DNA from: Flammeovirga sp. SJP92
GTDB lineage: Bacteria; Bacteroidota; Bacteroidia; Cytophagales; Flammeovirgaceae
Reading direction: 5' to 3'
NCBI RefSeq assembly: GCF_001583495.1
Contig: NZ_LQAQ01000014.1
Span: 62,001 to 126,000, forward strand
DNA: 64,000 nucleotides
Made by a program: the position numbers and the translations under genes. How positions within the stretch are numbered: position 1 is the first letter of the stretch; each line of letters begins with the position of its first letter. Below the pieces are notes generated by a model that made no database searches, was not told where the DNA came from, and saw nothing but the letters and a program-made list of their open reading frames with translations. This document shows, piece by piece, positions 57,240 through 64,000 of the stretch.

Positions 57240-58610
57240 ATGACAATTTTAAGCGTGGTCATTACTATAGTAATGATCGGAATTGTAGCCTACCTACTTA
57301 CTAAGAAATATAATCCTCAAGCCGTCCTTCTTTTTAGTGGTTTGATTATGATGGCAGTTGCCCTGTTGATGGGCTATGACCTTCCTGAAATGAAGAAAAG
57401 TACAGGTTTAGGTGCATTTGATCTATTTGCTATGATTACTGAAACCTTATCGGACAAGGGTTCCAAAGTAGGTCTGATGATTATGACAATTGGTGGATTT
57501 GTAGCTTATATGAGGCATATTGGAGCAAGTGACGCATTAGTTTACGTGAGTACAAAACCACTAACCTATTTAAGAAAAACTCCTTATCTAGCTGCATCTT
57601 GCGTTATTCCAATCGGGCAATTTTTATTTATGTCTACACCTTCAGCAACAGGGCTAGGACTTCTACTAATGGCGTCCATTTTTCCTGTGCTGACAAAATT
57701 AGGCATCAGTAAAGTATCTGTTGTATCAGTAATCACTGCTTGTACTGTGTTTGATCTCGGGCCTGCATCTGCCAACACTGCACAAGCATCTCATCAAGTA
57801 GAACTTGAAGCTGTAGATTATTTCCTACACCATCAATTACCGCTTACTATTCCTTTAACGATAGTTTTAATGATTGTTTACTTTTTTGTCAATAAATATT
57901 ATGATAAAAAAGAAGGACACTTCGATAAAGAAAAACAGGAAGATGGCGAATCATTCAAAGTTACAGCTCCATTATACTATGCATTGCTTCCTGTAATGCC
58001 CTTACTTTTATTAATGATATTCTCTCCTACTTTTGATCTCTTTGAACCTCCCGTCACATTGGATACTACCACCGCCATGTTAGCTTGTACTCTCCTAGGA
58101 ATGGTACTGGAATTAATTAGAAAAAGAGATTTAAAAGATATGATGAGTTCCATGAAAATCTTCTGGGAGGGCATGGGGCGTGTCTTTGCAAGTGTAGTCA
58201 CACTCATTGTATGTGCACAAATGTTTTCTAAAGGGCTAATTTCTTTAGGCTTTATTGATCATTTAGTGGACGCCTCACAAGGTGCCGGTTTTGGTTTTGA
58301 AGGGGTCTCTATCTTAATGACAACCTTAATTTTTCTAGCCTCCATGCTTATGGGGAGTGGAAATGATTCTTTTTTCTCTTTTGGTCCTTTAGTACCACAT
58401 ATTGCCGCCCAATTAGGAGGGAATAAAATAGGTATGATCTTATCCATGCAACTTGCCTCAAGTATGGGAAGAGCCACTTCTCCAATTGCCGGGGTAATCA
58501 TCGCTACATCAGAACTGGCAGGAATATCATCCTTCGATCTCGCAAAAAGAAATCTCATCCCTCTTACAGTAGGATTGATTTCAATGTTCATTCTTAAATC
58601 AGTCTTCTAA
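57240..58610 (+). CDS. C4-dicarboxylate transporter, DcuC family
   Basis: A 456-residue membrane carrier with about 12 hydrophobic segments. GGFVAYMRHIGASDALVYVS, LAASCVIPIGQFLFMSTPSA and the later FSFGPLVPHIAAQLGG and LASSMGRATSPIAGVIIATS match the DcuC family. Typical members exchange C4-dicarboxylates under anaerobic conditions. Here it leads an operon with porin, M14 carboxypeptidase and a second porin, so the true cargo may be an amino acid or short acid released from peptides; that is inference. Confidence 0.9.
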   Translation: MTILSVVITIVMIGIVAYLLTKKYNPQAVLLFSGLIMMAVALLMGYDLPEMKKSTGLGAFDLFAMITETLSDKGSKVGLMIMTIGGFVAYMRHIGASDALVYVSTKPLTYLRKTPYLAASCVIPIGQFLFMSTPSATGLGLLLMASIFPVLTKLGISKVSVVSVITACTVFDLGPASANTAQASHQVELEAVDYFLHHQLPLTIPLTIVLMIVYFFVNKYYDKKEGHFDKEKQEDGESFKVTAPLYYALLPVMPLLLLMIFSPTFDLFEPPVTLDTTTAMLACTLLGMVLELIRKRDLKDMMSSMKIFWEGMGRVFASVVTLIVCAQMFSKGLISLGFIDHLVDASQGAGFGFEGVSILMTTLIFLASMLMGSGNDSFFSFGPLVPHIAAQLGGNKIGMILSMQLASSMGRATSPIAGVIIATSELAGISSFDLAKRNLIPLTVGLISMFILKSVF

Positions 58611-59945
58611 ATGAGAAAGACATTTAAAATTATATTAAGTGCATTCATATTGAGTTTTTCAGCAATTACGCTGGAAGCTCAAGAATCCTCCTCACCACCT
58701 TTTTATATTCAAGATTATGAATTGGGAAAAGGGATTCGGTTTCATGGTCCCAATGGTGGCTATTTTATGAAAATCCGAAGTTATGTTCAATCTACAATAG
58801 AAATAAGAACTACAGATAACTGGGATGAAGTCGAATCTCGTTTCCGTATTCGCAGAGCTCGGTTTGACATTGAAGGAAAATCAGCCAAAGAGAAATTCAG
58901 CTACCGTATCAGAGTTGATTTCGCCATTCCTAATAATGCAGATGGTGAAGATCTCTACTCTGGAACTTTACTAGATGCTTTTGTGACGTATAAACCTCAC
59001 AAGAATTGGAAAATCACTTTCGGTCAACGCTCTACTATGACGGACAATAAAGAAATGAGGATCTCTTCCGATGCTATGCAATTTGTAGAACGTTCTAGAG
59101 TCACTTCTGCTTTTGCTGCAGTAAGAGATTTTGGTCTTTTTGTAGAAGGAAAACAGCGAGTAGGCAGTTGGTTTGTGAAACCAGGTTTTACTGTTTCTGC
59201 TGGTGACGGCCAAAATGCTTTTAGAAACAGAGGAGGTTTAAAATATGGTGGGCGGATTGACTTTCTTCCTTTTGGGCTTTTCAGAGGAATGGGAGAATTT
59301 TCTGAAGTTGATCATGCACGGCAACTTACGCCCAAACTCATTTTTGGTGCTGCATATAGTTATAACGTAGGAATAAGCAGCAGAAGAGGCAGGAAAAGTG
59401 GTGATATCATTTACTTAGGAAGTGATGAAGTGACGGAAACTTTACCTGATTACGGAAAATTAGTTAGCGATTTCATGTTCAAGTATCAAGGATGGACCGT
59501 CCTCGGTGAATTTACGTGGGCTTATTCTAGGGTTTACTCTCCTGAGATCTTTTACCGTGTTAGAAACAACGGAACAACAGCTAATCTTAGATCAGACGAT
59601 GGGTTAAATAATGCCACTATTGTGGATTACATCTCTGCAAGAATGATGGTAGGCAGAGGTTATAATATCCAAGCAGGTTACCTCTTTAAACAAGGTTTTT
59701 CCGTAGATGGCAGGTTTACTTATTTAGACCCAGATAGTAATTCATTCCTCAATAATGAACAATTCTACAACAGAGATAAATACTACACTTTAGCTTTTTC
59801 AAGATACTTGATGAAAGACGCCGCCAAATTTCAAGTATCGATGACCTACGTGAATGCCCTGCCAGGTTCGAAAAGAAGTGATGGCGAAGTAATGGACGCA
59901 AACGCTGAACTTTTAGGCAGGCTAATGTTTCAAGTTTCCTTTTAA
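58611..59945 (+). CDS. Outer-membrane porin (OprP/OprO type)
   Basis: A 444-residue porin with signal KTFKIILSAFILSFSAITLEAQ. The barrel has the family marks RFRIRRARFDIEGKSAKEKFSYRIRVDFA, TFGQRSTMTDNKEMRISSDA and GGLKYGGRIDFLPFG, ending in a terminal strand VSF. OprP binds phosphate; here the genes around it suggest another anion or peptide-derived solute. It begins directly after the DcuC stop codon (58608-58610), so translation is coupled. A paralogue lies at 61521. Confidence 0.88.
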   Translation: MRKTFKIILSAFILSFSAITLEAQESSSPPFYIQDYELGKGIRFHGPNGGYFMKIRSYVQSTIEIRTTDNWDEVESRFRIRRARFDIEGKSAKEKFSYRIRVDFAIPNNADGEDLYSGTLLDAFVTYKPHKNWKITFGQRSTMTDNKEMRISSDAMQFVERSRVTSAFAAVRDFGLFVEGKQRVGSWFVKPGFTVSAGDGQNAFRNRGGLKYGGRIDFLPFGLFRGMGEFSEVDHARQLTPKLIFGAAYSYNVGISSRRGRKSGDIIYLGSDEVTETLPDYGKLVSDFMFKYQGWTVLGEFTWAYSRVYSPEIFYRVRNNGTTANLRSDDGLNNATIVDYISARMMVGRGYNIQAGYLFKQGFSVDGRFTYLDPDSNSFLNNEQFYNRDKYYTLAFSRYLMKDAAKFQVSMTYVNALPGSKRSDGEVMDANAELLGRLMFQVSF

Positions 59946-59956
59946 TACTACAGTAC

Positions 59957-61510
59957 ATGAAAAAGACAATAGCATATATTCTCATAAGCCTCATGACTGT
60001 TTACCAGGTTCTTGGACAGTCTAGAAAAATGGAAGAAAAGTTCTTTCCTGAACCTAATATAGATATTCCTACTCCTGCATTTCAAAAGGCTGAATGGAAA
60101 GGGTTTACAAAATACAAAGAGATGGTGGCATATGTCACAAACCTTTCCAAAGAAGTTGACTATATAGTAGTGGACCAAATTGGCGAAAGTCAGAAAGGAA
60201 AGGAAATCATTAGAATTAGAATCAACAAACCTTCTGATCAAGACAAAATAAAAGTATGGTTGCAGGGAGGGTTACATGGCAATGAACCCGCCAGTACTGA
60301 AGGCGTGCTATATATCCTTTATACTTTAATCAATGACTCAAAATACAATATACTTTTAGACAGATTGGATATTACAATTCTTCCTATGGCAAATGCTGAT
60401 GGCTATAATGTCCAAAACCGGTTTTCTGCCAATGGTATTGATCTAAATAGAGATTTTATCAAATTGGCAACCCCAGAAACCAATGCCATTCGCAAAGCCT
60501 TTTCTGAATTTTCACCTCAAATAGCTATCGATTTTCATGAATACAACCCTTATCGAGCTCATTTTAATTACTTTGGAGAAAAAGGGATCACAACCTATTA
60601 TGACGCTTTCTTTTTGTACTCTAACAACCTTAATGTCAATTCAGTTATTCGAAAAACTACAAAAGATTTATTGGTAGCTAATGCCAAAAAAGCATTACAA
60701 GAGAATGGACGTAACGTTTCTGATTATTCAAGTACTAAGATGCTCAAGGGGCATATTCATTTCAATCAAGGTGGCTCTAGTCCAAGGTCTACCTCTACCA
60801 ATTTCGCTTTAAATAATTGTTTGTCTGTGTTGATGGAAATTAGAGGTGTCAACTTGAAAAGAATATCTTTCAAAAGACGAGTACAAACTACTTTCATTGC
60901 AGGAATGTCTTATTTAAATACGGCTTATAAAAATGGAGACAAAATCAGAGAGGCTATCAAGAAAGCCAATACTCTGACTGCCAGATTAAGTGAGAGTGTA
61001 GTAATTAAGCAAGAAAAAACAACGATAAAAACTGATTATACTTGTATCGATCTCGCTACAGAAGAAAAGAAAACAATTGAAGTCATCATGACAGATGGGC
61101 TTCAAATGAAAGCCAAAAAGACAAGAGAAAGACCTTTTGCTTACATACTTCTTCCGGAAGAAGAAAAAGCGGCTCAAAAACTTGAAATATTAGGTTGCAA
61201 AGTAGAGCAACTTCCTTCTGATAAAACAATTCAAGTAGAAGCCTATCAAGTGCAGAAAAATGCTGTTTCTATTGTAAAATGGGAAAATATTTACCTCAGA
61301 AGACTAAAAACGGAAGTCACCAAAACCAGTAAACAATTCCCTAAAGGTTCTTACATCGTCTACCTATCACAAGAACACGCCAATGTGGTCCCTCCTGCCT
61401 TGGAACCCGAAAATGACAATTCGTTTTTCACTTTCAGAGTCATTGATGGAACATTTGATGTAGGAAGTGAGCTCCCCGTTTATAGATATATGATAAAGCA
61501 AAAAATATAG
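59957..61510 (+). CDS. M14-family zinc carboxypeptidase
   Basis: A secreted metallocarboxypeptidase of 517 residues, with a signal peptide (AYILISLMTVYQVLGQ). The zinc set is visible: His107 and Glu110 in QGGLHGNEPAS, and His194 in IDFHEYNPYR; DLNRD (162-166) fits the substrate-carboxylate Arg. The C-terminal 150 residues form an additional domain. Removes C-terminal amino acids from peptides in the periplasm or outside. It sits between two porins in a DcuC-type operon, which suggests peptide breakdown and product import. Confidence 0.92.
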   Translation: MKKTIAYILISLMTVYQVLGQSRKMEEKFFPEPNIDIPTPAFQKAEWKGFTKYKEMVAYVTNLSKEVDYIVVDQIGESQKGKEIIRIRINKPSDQDKIKVWLQGGLHGNEPASTEGVLYILYTLINDSKYNILLDRLDITILPMANADGYNVQNRFSANGIDLNRDFIKLATPETNAIRKAFSEFSPQIAIDFHEYNPYRAHFNYFGEKGITTYYDAFFLYSNNLNVNSVIRKTTKDLLVANAKKALQENGRNVSDYSSTKMLKGHIHFNQGGSSPRSTSTNFALNNCLSVLMEIRGVNLKRISFKRRVQTTFIAGMSYLNTAYKNGDKIREAIKKANTLTARLSESVVIKQEKTTIKTDYTCIDLATEEKKTIEVIMTDGLQMKAKKTRERPFAYILLPEEEKAAQKLEILGCKVEQLPSDKTIQVEAYQVQKNAVSIVKWENIYLRRLKTEVTKTSKQFPKGSYIVYLSQEHANVVPPALEPENDNSFFTFRVIDGTFDVGSELPVYRYMIKQKI

Positions 61511-61520
61511 AAAGACAACA

Positions 61521-62822
61521 ATGAAAAAAATAAAACACAAAATAGTTTTCCTAGCACTGATAGGGTTGTTGCCAACCTTGTTATTTGCTCAAGATATTGA
61601 TGATGATCAAACCAATGATGTTGATTTATTAGAAAATACCAATACTTCACATTTTGAACTAGGTAATGGACTCAATCTGAATATGAATCAAGGAGATTAT
61701 TCCTTTAAAATCAGCGGCATGTTAAGACCATCTTATGGTCATGAAAATTTTGATAGAGATACTTCTGCCAATAACTATCTGTATGTAGGTGCTGCCAGAG
61801 CTAATTTTGAAGGAATTGCTGTCAAAGAAAAAGTTAGCTTTTTTATAGAAGCCGATTTTGTTAATTCTTTTACACTGCTAGAAGCATTTGTTGCCTTTCA
61901 TATCAACGAGAAAATGAAGTTGTCAGTAGGGCAAAAACTTACTTTTACAAATGACAGAGCATATGGTATTAATGAATCTCAATTATCTATGGTAAACAGA
62001 AGCCCACTTTCCAATCGTTTCACTACCAATGGCAGGGAGTTTGGAATTTTTTATGAGTCTTCTTTTCAATTCGGAGATGTGATCCTCAATCCACTAGTTG
62101 CCATTACCTCAGGAGACGGAATGAATTCTTTCGGAGACAATTCTATTGATGTTGACAAAGGCGGACTCAAATATGGAGGACGATTAGAAATACTTCCCTT
62201 GGGTACTTTCTCTGGAAAAGAGGGACATAGACATGTTGTTGATTTTCATAGAGAAGAAAAATTGAAACTGGCAGTCAACGGCTCTTTCAGTTACAATGTT
62301 GGAGCTTCTGATCAAACTGGCGATGGACATGGTGAATTTGAACTTTTTGATGCAGATGGCAATGAAAAATTCCCAAATTATGGAAAGTTTTATGTGGACC
62401 TTTTACTCAAATATAAAGGTATTTCCTTTTCAGCTGATTTTGTAAATAGCTTTGCCTACTCAAGCAAAGACATCTATTCCTCCCAACAAGCTGTTATCCG
62501 TTTTACAGGAGAAGAAGTTAGTTCTAGATATGTTTTAGGAACTGCCTTTAATACTCAACTCGATTATTTATTCACCAATCAATGGGGTATAAATATTCGA
62601 TATACCACATTGATGCCTGAGTATGAAAACTACGAGCAAAGTATACTTCAAAAGGAAGATTGGTATACCCTAGGTATTGGAAAGTATTTCAAAGAAGATG
62701 CTTTAAAAATTCAAGCGATGGGTTCATTTGTAGATGGGAAAGACAGTACCAACCCTACTGATCAATCCAACATTACAAATGACAGGTATGAAGTACATGT
62801 GGTCGCTCAAATTATTTTCTAA
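61521..62822 (+). CDS. Outer-membrane porin (OprP/OprO type), second copy
   Basis: A 433-residue porin, paralogous to the one at 58611: it shares the layout and the motif GGLKYGGRLEILPLGTF. Signal peptide KIVFLALIGLLPTLLFAQ; a short acidic N-terminal stretch (DIDDDQTNDVDLLENTN) is unique to it. Other barrel marks are YVGAARANFEGIAVKEKVSF and VGQKLTFTNDRAYGINE. Ten bases after the carboxypeptidase stop. Two divergent porins in one operon suggest different selectivity or an old duplication. Confidence 0.86.
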   Translation: MKKIKHKIVFLALIGLLPTLLFAQDIDDDQTNDVDLLENTNTSHFELGNGLNLNMNQGDYSFKISGMLRPSYGHENFDRDTSANNYLYVGAARANFEGIAVKEKVSFFIEADFVNSFTLLEAFVAFHINEKMKLSVGQKLTFTNDRAYGINESQLSMVNRSPLSNRFTTNGREFGIFYESSFQFGDVILNPLVAITSGDGMNSFGDNSIDVDKGGLKYGGRLEILPLGTFSGKEGHRHVVDFHREEKLKLAVNGSFSYNVGASDQTGDGHGEFELFDADGNEKFPNYGKFYVDLLLKYKGISFSADFVNSFAYSSKDIYSSQQAVIRFTGEEVSSRYVLGTAFNTQLDYLFTNQWGINIRYTTLMPEYENYEQSILQKEDWYTLGIGKYFKEDALKIQAMGSFVDGKDSTNPTDQSNITNDRYEVHVVAQIIF

Positions 62823-62834
62823 AATTCAAACAAC

Positions 62835-64000
62835 ATGAAACATAAATTAATCACTTTTCTCTTCATCCTATTTGCTGTATTTGGCTGTAAAAGTCAAGTA
62901 GGTGAAGATTCTGATTCCGGTGGAGGCCAAAAAATTTATCTTTTTGACAATCCTATTCTCGGCTTTGATTTATATGCTTTGAATTATGGTCACCGTGAGA
63001 TTGATGGTACTGACACGGTTTATTACATTATACCCAATGAAGTAGCAAGAGTTAGAGATTTAGATATTGCTAAAAACAGTTCAGGTACTAATGTTGATAT
63101 TCTTTCTCCTGAAAAATTAACAGCATTTGAAGAACTGACCTACTTTACAGGACTAGAAACCTTCCGAGCAACATCTAATGAATTCACCTCATTGAATTTT
63201 TCTCAGTGTAGAAATATGAAAGGTATTTATATCAATAATAACTGGCTAGATACTTTGAATGTTGATTCATTGTCATTATTGGAAGAAATAGAGTTTAGCG
63301 CCTCCTCAAGGGCTCCTGGGTTTGTTTCTTCTATCAACTTGACAAATAATATCAATCTAGTTGTTTTTGAATTAGAAAGTCATGATCTAACAAGTCTTGA
63401 TGTATCCAAAAATGTCAACCTCAGAGAAATTGATGTTTCTGAAAATACGGGTGCTCCAATCACTATTGATTCTGTTATTTATGACCAATTAACGGTGAGG
63501 AATGGAGTCACAAGAGAGCAACCTAATGTTGAACTTCCTGATGGTGCTGTTGTCATACAGGATATTAATTTTGGAAAAGCATTAGACTCTTTAGGTTATG
63601 CAGGAGGCCCAATCTCTACAGGACACTACTTCTTATTTCCCGATAGTGTAAAGGATGTAACATCACTTGATGTAAGTGAAAAAGGTATTGCAAAAGCCTC
63701 AGAACTCTCTTATTTCATAGGTTTAGAAAGATTAAATATTTCAGCTAATGAAGTAGATACTTTAGCACTGGGCGGTAATACAAATTTGTTGAGTTTAGAG
63801 GCTGATCACTCAGGAAGTGGCTTAGGCAATCTAGTTTCTATTACTTTACCTAACTCCATTGACTCCATCAGTATATACCGCTATGCTGGTGAAACATTAG
63901 ACTTGTCTGGGAAAAGTAATCTAGTCCATCTTATAGCAGAACAATCCACTATTACTTCTATTGATTTAAGTGATTGTGGAAGTTTAGAGGTCTTAAGAAT
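62835..64000 (+). CDS. Leucine-rich-repeat lipoprotein (cut by the window end)
   Basis: At least 388 residues, open at the right edge. Signal peptide KLITFLFILFAVFGC gives a lipoprotein. Repeats of about 22-23 residues follow, with LxxLxxLxVSxNxxL-like cores: SLDVSKNVNLREIDVSENT, LERLNISANEVDTLALGGNT, LISIDLSDCGSLEVLR. Several segments read like duplicated halves (IIPNEVARVRDLDIAKN and LFPDSVKDVTSLDVSEK), so the repeat part may have arisen by internal duplication. A surface protein binding peptide or glycan is likely. Start 12 bases after the porin stop; no ATG upstream fits better. Confidence 0.8.
   Translation, partial: MKHKLITFLFILFAVFGCKSQVGEDSDSGGGQKIYLFDNPILGFDLYALNYGHREIDGTDTVYYIIPNEVARVRDLDIAKNSSGTNVDILSPEKLTAFEELTYFTGLETFRATSNEFTSLNFSQCRNMKGIYINNNWLDTLNVDSLSLLEEIEFSASSRAPGFVSSINLTNNINLVVFELESHDLTSLDVSKNVNLREIDVSENTGAPITIDSVIYDQLTVRNGVTREQPNVELPDGAVVIQDINFGKALDSLGYAGGPISTGHYFLFPDSVKDVTSLDVSEKGIAKASELSYFIGLERLNISANEVDTLALGGNTNLLSLEADHSGSGLGNLVSITLPNSIDSISIYRYAGETLDLSGKSNLVHLIAEQSTITSIDLSDCGSLEVLR

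Noticed and set aside
58259-58591. 110-codon frame opposite the DcuC-like gene
   Set aside because: Antisense shadow of a membrane protein gene; hydrophobic composition arises from the complementary codons.

Overview
The window is AT-rich DNA that reads as a Bacteroidota chromosome, most likely a marine Cytophagales member (a Flammeovirga-like organism is my guess, not a proof). Reasons: genes start without clear Shine-Dalgarno sequences, several starts are preceded by TAnnTTTG (the Bacteroidota -7 promoter box), many products are short-signal lipoproteins or outer-membrane barrels, a UpxY-type NusG paralogue sits in a polysaccharide locus, and the EPS locus carries sulfotransferases as often seen in marine bacteria.

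Region 1 (about 1-30,630) is one large exopolysaccharide/capsule locus of the Wzx/Wzy type. It opens with an export lipoprotein (Wza-like) and a tyrosine autokinase (Wzc-like), then an outer-membrane barrel and a UpxY-like antiterminator. Next come the dTDP-L-rhamnose genes rfbB, rfbA, rfbC, rfbD. An island of two decayed insertion sequences (about 8,730-11,620) separates these from a small winged-helix/degenerate nucleotidyltransferase regulator and ugd. A tightly packed run follows: two sulfotransferases, flippase, several glycosyltransferases, a Wzy-like polymerase, three hexapeptide acyltransferases and a UDP-xylose synthase. The locus ends with a WcaJ-like initiating phosphoglycosyltransferase, gmd and fcl. 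Together the genes predict a sulfated, acylated polymer assembled on undecaprenyl phosphate from glucose-like, rhamnose, glucuronate/xylose and fucose units. Several hairpin terminators lie inside the locus, downstream of the antiterminator gene.

Region 2 (about 30,640-46,900) is mostly housekeeping: a TPR protein, an M61 peptidase, hemB, an orphan class 1 isoprenoid enzyme, an MscS channel, an RRM RNA-binding protein, an acyl-CoA thioesterase, argS, a lone family 2 glycosyltransferase, an RlmI-like methyltransferase and dcd. It also holds a 57-residue membrane protein and an MbnP/MbnH-like pair (metal-binding lipoprotein plus dihaem peroxidase) next to a histidine-rich lipoprotein.

Region 3 (about 47,000-64,000) has a FUSC-family membrane protein, a 1211-residue TPR/beta-propeller/regulatory-domain protein ending in a SpoIIE-type phosphatase, a fused oligopeptide ABC ATPase, two alpha/beta hydrolases, and an operon of DcuC-type carrier, porin, M14 carboxypeptidase, second porin and a leucine-rich lipoprotein that runs off the end.

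No CRISPR array, rRNA, tRNA or phage was seen. The points most worth following are the antiterminator gene ending in a 26-bp terminator palindrome just before rfbB, the chimeric SpoIIE-phosphatase protein, and the MbnP/MbnH pair.
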